Notes: generated by a model from the letters alone, not told the origin. DNA of 64,000 nt from an uncultured Ruminococcus sp. (GCA_946413815.1 CAMKMD010000006.1:37436-101435), one strand, 5' to 3'. Shown: positions 16,295 to 25,773, counted from the first letter of the stretch. Numbers and translations are program-made.

Positions 16295-18535
16295 TTATAA
16301 TGTGAGCTGATTGCTGTCGCCAAGCTCCTTTGCAGGCTTTCCGGCTGCCGGAACTGACTTTGCACGGTACTTGTCATATCCAGGAGCATCCTCGGGGGTG
16401 AGAACCTCTGCTGAGGTAAGGGTATTGTTCTTGCGGAGGTTGATGACCTGAACGCCCTGTGAATCCCTCGTTGTCTTAGGCAGTATCATGCCGGTATTGA
16501 ATACAAGGGCATGACCGCCTGAAGTGCGGAGCAGTATATCACAGTCCTCGCTGATGAAAAGTGCAGCAGTGAGGGGAGATTTCTCTGAATAGGCCTTCTG
16601 GAGCTTCTTTCTGTTGGTCTTGGTCTCGTATGCCTTCATGGGCACCTTTGCACACTTTCCGTTCTCAAAGAAGAAGAGCATATAGCCGCTGTAATCGGTA
16701 GTAGGCACCATGGTGCTGAGGCCTTCGCCTTCGTCAAAGCTGAGCTGCGCCGGGATATAATCGCCCATGACGCTTGCCTTGGTATCGGCAAATGCGCTCG
16801 CCCTGGACTTGTATGCCTGCGCCTTGTCTGAGAAGAATATAAGTTCGGTGCGGTTGTTGGACTCAAATGACTGCATGATGTAGTCTCCTTCCTTGAGCTT
16901 CTGTTCGCTGCTCATACGGAGAGACTGGGGAGTTATCTTCTTGAAGTAACCGCTTGCGGATACAAAGAGATGGACGGGATAATCAGGAGTATCGTCCTCG
17001 GCAACTGCCTCCTCCTCGTCTGACTTGTAGTAGAAGAGTGTCTTTCTCGGCTGGGCGTAGTTGGCGATGACCTCATTGAGCTCACCGATTATGATCTTTC
17101 GGATCTTTTTCTTGTCACGGAGTATCTCCTCCATCTCGGCAATGTCCTTGCGGAGCTGATCGACTTCTTCGATACGGCGTAGGATATACTGCTTATTGAT
17201 GTTGCGAAGCTTTATCTCAGCTACGAACTCAGCCTGTATCTCGTCGATGCCGAAGCCTATCATAAGGTTCGGCACTACATCAGCCTCATTCTCGGTCTCG
17301 CGGATTATCTTTATCGCCTTGTCGATATCGAGCAGTATCTTGGACAGAGCTTCCAGGAGATGGAGCTTTTCCTTCTTCTTCTGCAGATCATGGTAGGTAC
17401 GGCGCTGAACACATTCCTCACGGAAGGCTGTCCATTCGGTGAGTATCTCACGGACGCCCATTACCTTAGGAGTACCAGCGATAAGTATATTGAAGTTGCA
17501 GGGATAGCTGTCCTGTAACGGAGTAAGCCGGTAGAGCTTCTGCATCAGCTTTTCGGGATCTGTACCACGTTTAAGGTCTATGGCTATCTTCAGACCGTCG
17601 AGGTCGGTCTCGTCACGGATATAGCTGATCTCACGTATCTTTCCTGCCTTGACGAGCTCCACTATCTTGTCGATAATGGCTTCGATGGTCGTTGTATATG
17701 GTATCTGGGTGATTTCGAGACAGTTTGCAGACTTATCATAGCTGTACTTTGAGCGCACCTTGACACTGCCTCTGCCTGTTTCGTATATCTTTGTAAGCTC
17801 GGCCTCATCGTAGAGCATATAACCGCCGCCGGGGAAATCAGGTCCCTTGAGCGTGCTGAGGATGTCATGATCAGGATCCTTCATGAGAGCTATGGTAGTC
17901 TCACATACCTCCTGAAGATTGAACGGGCAGACATTGCTCGCCATGGATACAGCGATACCCGTATTGGAGTTTACAAGTACTGTCGGGAAAGTTGCAGGGA
18001 GCAGAGTAGGCTCCTGCATTGTGTTATCGTAGTTGGGAACGAAATCAACAGTCTCCTTGTCTATATCACGGAAAAGCTCGCTGCATATCTTCTCCAGTTT
18101 GACTTCGGTGTATCGGGGAGCAGCAAAGTGCATACGGCTTGAATACTGCTTTCCGAAGTTTCCCTTGGAGTCTATGAAGGGGTGGAGAAGTGCTTCATTT
18201 CCTCTTGTAAGACGTACAAGAGTCTCATATATAGCCTGGTCTCCATGAGGATTGAGTTTCATGGTCTCGCCCACTACATTAGCAGACTTAGATCTCTCTT
18301 TATCAGGACTGAGCAGTCCCCTCTTGTACATCATATAGAGCAGCTTTCTGTGAGAGGGCTTGAAACCGTCTATCTCCGGCAGTGCTCTTGATATGATAAC
18401 GCTCATGGCGTAGGGCATATAATTGCTTTTGAGTACATCGGAGATCTGCTGATCAACTACACTTCCCGAGCCTTCGATATATGCTTCGTGTTTGAATACC
18501 GGCTTTTTCTTTTCTGTATCTTTCTTTCTTGCCAT
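16295..18535 (-). CDS. parC: Type IIA DNA topoisomerase, A subunit (ParC/GyrA-like, divergent)
   Basis: 746 residues. The DNA breakage-reunion subunit. The catalytic tyrosine is Tyr142 in AAPRYTEVKL, where most GyrA/ParC have AAMRYTE. The quinolone-determining stretch reads HGDQAIYE, so the position equivalent to E. coli GyrA Ser83 is Gln100 and Asp87 is Glu104. A tower and coiled coil with a long DKKKIRKIIIGELNEV segment follow, then a reduced beta-pinwheel. I see no GyrA box, and length is below the usual 800-870. It begins 19 bp after the B subunit, and both proteins start with MARKK. I call it a topoisomerase IV-like paralogue; gyrase proper is probably elsewhere in the genome. Confidence 0.8.
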   Translation of the reverse strand: MARKKDTEKKKPVFKHEAYIEGSGSVVDQQISDVLKSNYMPYAMSVIISRALPEIDGFKPSHRKLLYMMYKRGLLSPDKERSKSANVVGETMKLNPHGDQAIYETLVRLTRGNEALLHPFIDSKGNFGKQYSSRMHFAAPRYTEVKLEKICSELFRDIDKETVDFVPNYDNTMQEPTLLPATFPTVLVNSNTGIAVSMASNVCPFNLQEVCETTIALMKDPDHDILSTLKGPDFPGGGYMLYDEAELTKIYETGRGSVKVRSKYSYDKSANCLEITQIPYTTTIEAIIDKIVELVKAGKIREISYIRDETDLDGLKIAIDLKRGTDPEKLMQKLYRLTPLQDSYPCNFNILIAGTPKVMGVREILTEWTAFREECVQRRTYHDLQKKKEKLHLLEALSKILLDIDKAIKIIRETENEADVVPNLMIGFGIDEIQAEFVAEIKLRNINKQYILRRIEEVDQLRKDIAEMEEILRDKKKIRKIIIGELNEVIANYAQPRKTLFYYKSDEEEAVAEDDTPDYPVHLFVSASGYFKKITPQSLRMSSEQKLKEGDYIMQSFESNNRTELIFFSDKAQAYKSRASAFADTKASVMGDYIPAQLSFDEGEGLSTMVPTTDYSGYMLFFFENGKCAKVPMKAYETKTNRKKLQKAYSEKSPLTAALFISEDCDILLRTSGGHALVFNTGMILPKTTRDSQGVQVINLRKNNTLTSAEVLTPEDAPGYDKYRAKSVPAAGKPAKELGDSNQLTL

Positions 18536-18554
18536 CTTTCTCTCTCCTCTCCTG

Positions 18555-20531
18555 TCAGCTTATATCTGCAAGGTCAAGATAATCTGCGCCGTACTCGGAT
18601 ATATAATCCTTTCTGCCCTGCAGGTCATCGCCGAGAAGCATCTCGAATATCTCTGCGGATTCTGTGATATCTTCAACAGTGACCTTGATAAGACGGCGGG
18701 TATCGGGATTCATGGTAGTCAGCGACATCATATCCGGCTCGTTCTCACCAAGACCTTTCGAGCGCTGGATAGTGTGTTTCTTGTCGCCGATGATATCAAG
18801 TATCCTCTGCTTCTCCTGCTCAGTATAAGCAAAGTAGGTCTTCTCCTTTGTGTTGATCTCAAAGAGCGGCGATTCTGCAATATACACGTAGCCTTCCTCG
18901 ATGAGAGTAGGAGTCAGGCGGTAGAGCATGGTAAGGATGAGAGTTCTGATCTGGAAACCGTCAACATCGGCATCGGTACAGATAACTATCTTGCTCCAGC
19001 GGAAGTTGTTGATATTGAAGGTGGAAAGCTCCTTGTTAGCCTTCGTGCTTACCTCTACGCCGCATCCGAGCACCTTGATCAGATCAGTTATGATCTCGCT
19101 CTTGAAGATCTTGGAGTAGTCGGCTTTGAGGCAGTTGAGTATCTTTCCTCTTACGGGGATAACTGCCTGGAACTCCGCATTGCGTGCGAGTTTTACAGAA
19201 CCGAGGGCTGAATCACCCTCCACTATATATATCTCACGGCGGCTTACGTCCTTGGTACGGCAGTCTACGAACTTCTCCACCATATTGGCAAGGTCGATGG
19301 TGCCGGTGAGCTTTTTCTTGACGTTGAGACGGACTCTCTCGGCGTTCTCACGGCTGCGCTTGTTGATGAGCACCTGCTCTGCTATCTTCTGGGCTTCATC
19401 CGGATTCTCGATGAAGTATACCTCAAGCTGATGGCGGAGGAACTCTGTCATAGCCTCACGTATAAACTTGTTGGTTATGGCCTTCTTTGTCTGGTTGGCG
19501 TAGGAGGTCTGAGTCGAGAAGGATGAAGACACAAGCACAAGACATTCTTCAACATCGGTGTAGGATATCTTGCTCTCGTTCTTCTGATAGCCGTTAATTG
19601 ACTTGATATAGCTGTCTATCTGAGCCTGAAAGGCACGCTTGACAGCCTCTGCCGGTGAACCGCCGTGCTCGAGATAGCTGGAGTTATGATAATACTCTGT
19701 CAGCTTGACCTTGTTTGAGAATACAAGAGACACATCAAGCTTTACCTTGTACTCCGGCTTATCCTCACGGTCACGGCCTTTCTTCTCGGCTGTCCAGTGC
19801 TGTATGGAGGTGAGGGTCTGGTCACCTGCAAGCTCCTGTACGTATTCGGTTATACCGTTCTCGTAGAGGAATTCCTGCTCGTTGAATGTGCCTGCCACGT
19901 TCTCAGAACGGAACACAAAGAGAAGTCCCGGGTTTACCACGGCCTGACGCTTCAGGATATCACAGAAATACTCGTCGGATACTGCAATGTCAGTAAATAC
20001 ATCAAGGTCCGGGCGCCAGCGTGTCTTTGTACCGGTCTGACGACGCTTGCAGGGCTCTTTTTTCAGTCCGCCCACATTGTTTCCCTTTTCAAAGCTGAGA
20101 TTGTACTTGAATCCGTCACGTACTACCTCTACATTCATGAATTCGGAAGAATACTGCGTAGCGCAGAGACCGAGGCCGTTAAGGCCGAGAGAGTACTCAT
20201 AATCCGAAGAGCTGTCATACTTTCCTCCGGCATAGAGCTCACAATAGACAAGCTCCCAGTTATAACGCTTCTCGTTGTTGTTATAGTCCACGGGGCAGCC
20301 TCGTCCGAAGTCCTCGACCTCGATATCGTGATTACGGTAATGTGTGACTATTATCTTGCTGCCAAATCCCTCTCTTGCCTCGTCGATTGAGTTGGAGATG
20401 ACCTCAAAGATAGAATGCTCACAGCCATCAAGGCCGTCTGAACCGAATATTACAGCGGGGCGTTTCCTTACACGGTCGGCACCCTTGAGCATGGATATAC
20501 TGTCGTTATCGTATTCCTTTTTCCTTGCCAT
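18555..20531 (-). CDS. parE: Type IIA DNA topoisomerase, B subunit (ParE/GyrB-like, divergent)
   Basis: 658 residues. The ATPase/TOPRIM subunit. The GHKL motifs are ISNSIDEA (Asn/Asp/Glu), DFGRGCP and LGLNGLGLCATQYSS, the last clearly changed from the usual GLHGVGASVVNALS. The TOPRIM domain has VEGDSALGSVKLAR (normally EGDSAGGSAKQGR) and ICTDADVDGFQIRTL with the metal-binding Asp pair. KGLGENEPDMM matches the conserved C-terminal KGLGEM block. The start is fixed by an in-frame TAG just upstream (20544-20546), yet the GGAG site is 23 nt away with a hairpin in between. It is first of a two-gene operon with the A subunit. Confidence 0.8.
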   Translation of the reverse strand: MARKKEYDNDSISMLKGADRVRKRPAVIFGSDGLDGCEHSIFEVISNSIDEAREGFGSKIIVTHYRNHDIEVEDFGRGCPVDYNNNEKRYNWELVYCELYAGGKYDSSSDYEYSLGLNGLGLCATQYSSEFMNVEVVRDGFKYNLSFEKGNNVGGLKKEPCKRRQTGTKTRWRPDLDVFTDIAVSDEYFCDILKRQAVVNPGLLFVFRSENVAGTFNEQEFLYENGITEYVQELAGDQTLTSIQHWTAEKKGRDREDKPEYKVKLDVSLVFSNKVKLTEYYHNSSYLEHGGSPAEAVKRAFQAQIDSYIKSINGYQKNESKISYTDVEECLVLVSSSFSTQTSYANQTKKAITNKFIREAMTEFLRHQLEVYFIENPDEAQKIAEQVLINKRSRENAERVRLNVKKKLTGTIDLANMVEKFVDCRTKDVSRREIYIVEGDSALGSVKLARNAEFQAVIPVRGKILNCLKADYSKIFKSEIITDLIKVLGCGVEVSTKANKELSTFNINNFRWSKIVICTDADVDGFQIRTLILTMLYRLTPTLIEEGYVYIAESPLFEINTKEKTYFAYTEQEKQRILDIIGDKKHTIQRSKGLGENEPDMMSLTTMNPDTRRLIKVTVEDITESAEIFEMLLGDDLQGRKDYISEYGADYLDLADIS

Positions 20532-20539
20532 ATCATCAT

Positions 20540-20558
20540 GCCGCTAATGCGGCTCTCC
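20540..20558 (-). promoter_or_regulatory. Ribosome binding site separated from its start codon by a hairpin
   Basis: Reading the minus strand: AAAGGAG, one base, GCCGC-ATTA-GCGGC (plus 540-553 of this kilobase), eight bases, then ATG at 20531. Linear spacing from GGAG to ATG is 23 nt, too long for efficient initiation. If the 14-nt hairpin folds, effective spacing is 9 nt. Confidence 0.55.
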
Positions 20559-20591
20559 TTTCGTATATTGATAAAACGAACATTCTTTTAT

Positions 20592-20620
20592 ATTGTATCA
20601 CAGTCCGCCCAAAAATGCAA
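20592..20620 (-). promoter_or_regulatory. Promoter of the parE-parC-like operon
   Basis: On the minus strand TTGCAT (plus 20615-20620), 17 bp, TACAAT (plus 20592-20597), about 60 bp upstream of the start. Confidence 0.6.
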
Positions 20621-20651
20621 GCCCTGAAACGGCGGTTTTTCAGTATTTCAC

Positions 20652-20683
20652 AAAAAAAGAGCACAAACGTTCTGTTTGTGCTC
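20652..20683 (-). terminator. Intrinsic terminator after the CobW-family gene
   Basis: A perfect 10-bp stem (GAGCACAAAC at 20659-20668, GTTTGTGCTC at 20674-20683) is followed on the minus strand by seven T residues (20652-20658), just past the CobW-family stop codon. Confidence 0.9.
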
Positions 20684-20695
20684 TGATGTATAGTG

Positions 20696-21655
20696 TCATA
20701 TAAATACATAATCGGGCGAGCCGTTAAGAGGTCTGATGTGTCTGTCTACTGCCTCTGCGCTGACATGGTCACCTATAACAATGAGTACAGCCTGTCCGTC
20801 TGATACCGGGAGTAGCTCGCATTCCCCCGGAGTTGCATTTATTTTCAGCCAGCCGTTTTCCACGGGAAGAGCACCTTTGATACGATAAACCCTGCCGCAC
20901 TCCGGGTCCGAGAAAACTGATCCGATCAGGGGCTGTATACTTTCCTCCGGAACAGAAAGGCGCATAAAATAGTGTACTCCGCTCAGCAGCTCGTCAGGAG
21001 AGTACTTCTTTACGTAGGATGAAAGTTTGTATCCGGCTGACATCAGTCCTTCGTAATCGTCAGCTGTAAGTGTCTTCCATTCCTTTGCCAGCATATCGTC
21101 TGAGGCGAAGCGGCGTGTACAGCCGATGCTTTCAAGAGCGGAATTCAGACGGTCTATAGCCTCCTCAACCTCCCCTGCACTGCCTGCGGACTTACTGAGT
21201 ATGAGCCGGCCGCAGCAGGCTGCCTCAGATGCAAAGAGGTATTCCATCTGGTCTGTGTGCTGCTCTGAACCTGCTTCTATCACTGTCAGGATGCTGCCCG
21301 TCTCAAACCAGCGGTCAAGGGGCTCGTCACGGATTACGTCGAAGAATTCGTCCATATCAAAGATACCGGAGGGCTCTATTATGACACGGTCAAAATGCTG
21401 CATTCCAAGAGCGATGAGCTGTGTACGGAAACGGCGTCTGTGGCAGTGCTGGTCGCAGCCGCCGGAGACCATCTCCAGCTGGCAGTTTTCGCCTTTCAGC
21501 TCCTGAAGCAGCAGCATATCCACATTGACTGCCCCGAGGTCATTTACAAGCACTGCGATGCGAAGTCCCTTAGATATAAGGTATCTGGCATATCCAAACA
21601 GAAAAGTTGTCTTTCCGGAGCCAAGAAGCCCGGTAATCAGATCTACCTTAGTCAT
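20696..21655 (-). CDS. CobW/COG0523-family (G3E) GTPase, putative metallochaperone
   Basis: 319 residues from the ATG at 21655, chosen because AAGGAGGAG lies 8 bp upstream; a longer frame up to 21709 lacks a site. Walker A GLLGSGKT is at 9-16, a switch-like VNDLGAVNVD follows, and IIEPSGIFDMDEFFDV is the expected Walker B/guanine region. The family's CxCC metal motif is replaced by GGCDQHCHRRR (Cys67, His70, Cys71, His72). The C-terminal CobW domain is present (FSDPECGRVYRIKGALPVENGW). These GTPases deliver zinc, cobalt or iron to client enzymes or act in metal stress. It is the last gene of its run, 37 bp past the PBP stop. Confidence 0.8.
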   Translation of the reverse strand: MTKVDLITGLLGSGKTTFLFGYARYLISKGLRIAVLVNDLGAVNVDMLLLQELKGENCQLEMVSGGCDQHCHRRRFRTQLIALGMQHFDRVIIEPSGIFDMDEFFDVIRDEPLDRWFETGSILTVIEAGSEQHTDQMEYLFASEAACCGRLILSKSAGSAGEVEEAIDRLNSALESIGCTRRFASDDMLAKEWKTLTADDYEGLMSAGYKLSSYVKKYSPDELLSGVHYFMRLSVPEESIQPLIGSVFSDPECGRVYRIKGALPVENGWLKINATPGECELLPVSDGQAVLIVIGDHVSAEAVDRHIRPLNGSPDYVFI

Positions 21656-21692
21656 ATATGTTCTCCTCCTTTTCCATGTTATTCTACCACGA

Positions 21693-23309
21693 TTATTGCT
21701 TTGTGTCAACCTGAGACAGCTTTTTCAGCCCCTTTGTTATATCACGGAACACAGGTGCAGCTGATTCATTGCCGTATCCGCCGTCCTCTGCAAGTATGGT
21801 TATCGCATATTCCGGAGAATCAGCAGGATAAAAGCCCGTTATCCATCCGTGACATAATTCCTCGCCGTTTTCATCGTATCTGCCTGTCTGTGCTGTAGAT
21901 GTCTTTGCACCTGAGCGGATGCCTCTTGCGTAGGCATTTGAACTCTTGTTTTCCCTCACCGCCGACACCATCATTTTTTTCAGATCTTCGGCAGTGTACC
22001 TGTCGATAACACGGATGCCGGGGAGCCGCTTTTCGTTTGTTACCGTCCTGCCGTCAGCTGTAAGTCCTTTCACCAGTGTCAGCTGATGCACTACTCCTCC
22101 GCCGGCTATAGCTGCTGTCAGCTGGTTTATCTGTATAGGTGTTGCTGTAAGCCTCCCCTGTCCGAAAGAGAAATTTGCAAGCTCAGCTGGTATGAGAAGC
22201 TCCTCCGCAGTGGGAAGGACACCTGCCGAGGAGGTCATGCCTGCGCAGAGCATATTCTCCCTGCCGAAGCCGAAATCAGAGGCAAGCTGCCGGAAGCGAT
22301 GAACGTCAAGGTGGCTGCTGAGGTCTATAAAGTAGGTGTTACAGGAGTTCACAAGGGCATCCGTCATAGTCTGCAAGCCGTGACCGTCGTATTTGTGACA
22401 GTTGAAGAGCTGCCCGCAGATATTCTTGCTGCCGGTGCATTCGTATACGCCATTATCCCAGCCCTCCTGTATCCCCTCGCAGGCTGTGACAAGCTTGAAG
22501 ACTGAGCCTACACTATAGGAATAGAGTGCTCTGTTTATAAGAGGGAGGTCCTTGTTTTCAAGCGCCGCTCCTATATCATCACGGCTGTACTGCGGAAGAC
22601 TGACAAGAGCGAGTATCTCGCCGGTCCCCACCTCTGAGACTATTATCGCACCCTTTCTGATATCCTTGCCGCAATCCTCACAGAGAGACTGTATACGGCT
22701 GTCAATGGTCAGAACTACGCCTGTATCCTGTCTTCGGCTGCGTATAACCGTCTTTCCCCTGCCCATCATCACTCTTCCGGAGCCGTCAACGGCATAGGTT
22801 ACGCTGTTCTCTGAGCCGTTTCCGCGCAGTAAGGCGTCGTAGGCATACTCTATACCGCTTACTCCTGTACCCTCAGATGTGTAGCCGATGATATGCTGTG
22901 CAAGCTGCTCTCCGCTGTACCGCACGGGTATGGTAAAAACTGTTATACCTTCTGTCTCCGTTGTATCCTTCCGACACTCATAGGCGAATGGTCTTCCCTT
23001 TTCGCAGCTGCTCAGAAAGGCTTCCCGGTCAAGTGCTGTGGTCGCTGCTTCCTCGCAGTCGATGGCTGACGGCACGGCTACGGCTATATACTTTTCTTCC
23101 CTGTTGACAAGCGGCTGCATATCCCTGTCATATATCGTCCCCTGACACTCTCCGGCTGAGACCGTAAGGTCAGAGCGCTGTGCTTCCACCTGTACGGCCT
23201 CCTCAGGCATATCAGATGCGAGGCGATAATAATTGGCGGTTGTTAGGACAAAGGAAAGATAGAAACACACAGTCAGGAATATGATACGATTTTCTCCGAA
23301 TTTACACAT
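21693..23309 (-). CDS. Class B-type penicillin-binding protein transpeptidase
   Basis: 538 residues from the ATG at 23309. One N-terminal membrane helix (RIIFLTVCFYLSFVLTTA) is followed by a short dimerisation-like region and a transpeptidase domain that cross-links stem peptides outside the membrane. Active-site motifs are SVFK (nucleophile Ser, in SVGSVFKLV), SCN, and KTSTAQTG where KTGTAQ is usual. The dimerisation domain is small compared with FtsI or MrdA, giving a compact enzyme. I cannot assign it to SpoVD, PBP2 or FtsI. A GTG at 23318 is possible, but the ATG has a GGAGGTG site at ideal spacing, lying inside the preceding terminator stem. Confidence 0.85.
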   Translation of the reverse strand: MCKFGENRIIFLTVCFYLSFVLTTANYYRLASDMPEEAVQVEAQRSDLTVSAGECQGTIYDRDMQPLVNREEKYIAVAVPSAIDCEEAATTALDREAFLSSCEKGRPFAYECRKDTTETEGITVFTIPVRYSGEQLAQHIIGYTSEGTGVSGIEYAYDALLRGNGSENSVTYAVDGSGRVMMGRGKTVIRSRRQDTGVVLTIDSRIQSLCEDCGKDIRKGAIIVSEVGTGEILALVSLPQYSRDDIGAALENKDLPLINRALYSYSVGSVFKLVTACEGIQEGWDNGVYECTGSKNICGQLFNCHKYDGHGLQTMTDALVNSCNTYFIDLSSHLDVHRFRQLASDFGFGRENMLCAGMTSSAGVLPTAEELLIPAELANFSFGQGRLTATPIQINQLTAAIAGGGVVHQLTLVKGLTADGRTVTNEKRLPGIRVIDRYTAEDLKKMMVSAVRENKSSNAYARGIRSGAKTSTAQTGRYDENGEELCHGWITGFYPADSPEYAITILAEDGGYGNESAAPVFRDITKGLKKLSQVDTKQ

Positions 23310-23343
23310 AAAAAACACCTCCGTACCAGTATTGGCGGAGGTG
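23310..23343 (-). terminator. Terminator after dtd whose 3' arm is the PBP ribosome binding site
   Basis: On the minus strand, CACCTCCG (plus 23336-23343) pairs with CGGAGGTG (plus 23316-23323), with inner CCA/TGG pairing, followed by TTTTTT (plus 23310-23315). The GGAGGTG of the 3' arm is also the Shine-Dalgarno sequence for the PBP ATG six bases later. Confidence 0.75.
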
Positions 23344-23350
23344 CTGTGGA

Positions 23351-23785
23351 TTATTCAAGTATAACGGTGAAAGGACCGTCATTCAGAAGCTCAACCTTCA
23401 TATCTGCACCGAAAATACCTGTCTCGGTATGCTTTCCCTTGCTGCGGCAGTACTCTACGAAGTAGTTGTACAAGGCCTCGGCACGGTCGGGTTTAGCTGC
23501 CTGTATGAAGTTCGGGCGGTTGCCTTTGCGGCAGTCGGCGTAAAGTGTGAACTGTGAGACAACAAGGAGGTCTCCGCCAACATCGGTAAGAGAAAGATTA
23601 ATCTTGTCGTTCTCGTCCGAAAAGATACGGAGATTTATCATCTTGTCTGCAAGCCGGCGGCATTCGGCTTCCGTGTCTTCCGCTCCTATACCGAGCAGGA
23701 CAAGATAACCCTTGCCTATGCTTCCACAGACCTTGCCGTCCACGGTGACAGAAGCTGATGCCACTCTCTGCAATACTATCCTCAT
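23351..23785 (-). CDS. dtd: D-aminoacyl-tRNA deacylase
   Basis: 144 residues, normal family length. It hydrolyses D-aminoacyl-tRNA (and mischarged Gly-tRNA-Ala) in the cytosol. The signature [17 protein letters not shown] is present, the N-terminus [17 protein letters not shown] is typical, and the C-terminal [10 protein letters not shown] matches the second conserved block with the Gly-Pro chirality filter. It starts 1 bp after the beta-galactosidase stop, so it is translated from the same message. A terminator stands between it and the downstream penicillin-binding protein. Confidence 0.95.
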   Translation of the reverse strand: MRIVLQRVASASVTVDGKVCGSIGKGYLVLLGIGAEDTEAECRRLADKMINLRIFSDENDKINLSLTDVGGDLLVVSQFTLYADCRKGNRPNFIQAAKPDRAEALYNYFVEYCRSKGKHTETGIFGADMKVELLNDGPFTVILE

Positions 23786-23786
23786 C

Positions 23787-25757
23787 TTACTTCCTCACTA
23801 TATCAGTCTCGAAGGGGGCAAGCTCGAGATGATCCTTTCCTGTTGCGCTTATCAGGCTGTACATTGACTTCGGAAGGGATATCTCCGCAGGCTCCTCGGA
23901 ATTGTTGAAGAAGAAGATAAACTCCTCCTTGCCGTTGGTGCGGGTCGTTACCTCAACTCCTGCGGGAAGTCCTTTCAGCTTGGGTATCTTGGTCTGTGTC
24001 ATAAGATTCGATGCAAAGCCGTCATAGAATTCCTGACTGCTGACTGTGCCGACGTAATAGGTAACACCGGAGCAGTACCGGTTCATTGTCACTGCCGGAC
24101 ATCCCTTGTAGAAGCTGTCTGTATACTCGGAATAAGCTCTTGCGGTCGTTGGCTGCAGGATATCACACCACTCACGGCAGGGGTACTCGCTTCCGGAGAA
24201 ATCACGCATGGTGCGTTTCTTATCACCTATCGGGTCGTACTCAGATATCTCCGCGCCCACAAGCTCCTTGAATACGGTCGGAAGATCATCCATGATACAG
24301 TTGTTATGCTCGTCTTTTACTCCGGTGCGGCAGGTCAGAACGAGAGTACCGCCGTTGATAACGAAGCGGTAGAGATTCTCCGTAACTGAACGCTTATTGA
24401 CAAAGAGAGAGGGAGCTACAACCAGCTTGTACTTTGAAAGATCGGTCGCCGGAGATACTATATCTATGTTGGCACCGTACTTTGAAAAAGCATAGTGGAA
24501 ACGGCGAAGCTGCTCCATATAGCTGAAACCGGCAGTCTGGGGCTGTATATCAAGGGCATAGGCTGTCTCCGGCGAATACAGCAGCGCTATATCCGATACT
24601 ATCTCGGTATGCTCCAGCATATTCAGCCGTCCTGCCACGCGGCAGAGGTCGGAGAACTCTGTAAAACGGCGGTTCGGCTTTCCGCTGTGGTCAAGTATAC
24701 CGTGCCAGAACATCTCTGCTCCGGTCAGGGCTGTCCTCCAGCGGAAGTGTATCACCGCATCGGCTCCGTGTGCAAAGGCCTGTAACGAGTAGCCTTTAAG
24801 CTGACCGGGCTGCGGTGCACAGGACATGGGACTCCAGCTGCCCGTAGGACCGCTGAGCTGCTCCATTACCCAGAATTTCTGCTCGCGCACGCCTCTCATC
24901 AGATCAAGATAGAAAGCATGAGAGTAGGGCTTTTCCTTATCCTCGGGCAGTCTGAGCGGAGGATAATTGTCGTAGGAAACAAAGTCAAGCTCGCCGAATA
25001 GTCTGTAAAAATCGGGAGTATTGCTGCTGAAGCAGGTGTTGGTCGTCAGCACCGCCTTCGGACACTCCCTGCGTATGGTTATGGCTATTTCCTTTACAAA
25101 GCTGATGATGCTGTCATTGCAGAAGCGGTACCATTCAAGGCAGAGAGCAGGGTTCTGCCATGCCTTCGGGTATGCTGTCGGAGGCTGTATCTGTGAAGCG
25201 TTGTTATACTCTCCGCTCCATACTACATTTCCGAAAGCCTTGTTTATCATTTCCACGTCTGCATACTTGTCAAGCAGCCATGCACGGAACTTTTCACGGC
25301 AGGCAGGACAGGTGCATGAATATGCTTCAAGCTCGTTGTCGATCTGCCATGCAACTATTGATCTGTTGGCATTGTAACGCCGCACGATCTGCGTTGTTAT
25401 ACGGCGTGCGTGCTGTATAAACACCGGTGAATTTATACAGCGGTGACCGCGGACACCTGTCTGTAAGGGCTTTCCGTCCTCACCGACACGTACAATATCG
25501 GGGTAGGATTCATACAGCCACAGCGGCGGGCAGTTGGTGGGGATACCCATTATTATGCCAAGTCCGGCAGAAGCACAGAGCTTCATGATCTCGTCGAGCC
25601 ATTCAAAATCGTATTCACCCTCCCGGGGTTCGAGCCTCGACCATGAGAATTCACCGAGCCTTACTACCTTAACGCCGGTCTGCGCCATTGTGATTATGTC
25701 ATGCTCCCAGAGAGTCCGGTCGCACTGTTCCGGGTAGTAGTCAACGCCTATGATCAT
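23787..25757 (-). CDS. GH42 beta-galactosidase
   Basis: 656 residues, no signal peptide, so cytosolic. A TIM barrel starts [12 protein letters not shown]. The acid/base Glu142 is in [12 protein letters not shown] and the nucleophile Glu299 in WVMEQLSGP. The Cys cluster C148, C150, C153 ([10 protein letters not shown]) with Cys107 matches the zinc site seen in many GH42 enzymes. The trimerisation domain ([12 protein letters not shown] onward) and a short beta domain follow. It should hydrolyse imported galactosides from plant arabinogalactan or pectin. The start has a strong GGAGGTG site. The gene sits between a histidine phosphatase and dtd, not in a sugar operon, which is unusual for GH42. 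Confidence 0.92.
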   Translation of the reverse strand: MIIGVDYYPEQCDRTLWEHDIITMAQTGVKVVRLGEFSWSRLEPREGEYDFEWLDEIMKLCASAGLGIIMGIPTNCPPLWLYESYPDIVRVGEDGKPLQTGVRGHRCINSPVFIQHARRITTQIVRRYNANRSIVAWQIDNELEAYSCTCPACREKFRAWLLDKYADVEMINKAFGNVVWSGEYNNASQIQPPTAYPKAWQNPALCLEWYRFCNDSIISFVKEIAITIRRECPKAVLTTNTCFSSNTPDFYRLFGELDFVSYDNYPPLRLPEDKEKPYSHAFYLDLMRGVREQKFWVMEQLSGPTGSWSPMSCAPQPGQLKGYSLQAFAHGADAVIHFRWRTALTGAEMFWHGILDHSGKPNRRFTEFSDLCRVAGRLNMLEHTEIVSDIALLYSPETAYALDIQPQTAGFSYMEQLRRFHYAFSKYGANIDIVSPATDLSKYKLVVAPSLFVNKRSVTENLYRFVINGGTLVLTCRTGVKDEHNNCIMDDLPTVFKELVGAEISEYDPIGDKKRTMRDFSGSEYPCREWCDILQPTTARAYSEYTDSFYKGCPAVTMNRYCSGVTYYVGTVSSQEFYDGFASNLMTQTKIPKLKGLPAGVEVTTRTNGKEEFIFFFNNSEEPAEISLPKSMYSLISATGKDHLELAPFETDIVRK

Positions 25758-25773
25758 ATTGCACCTCCGGTAA

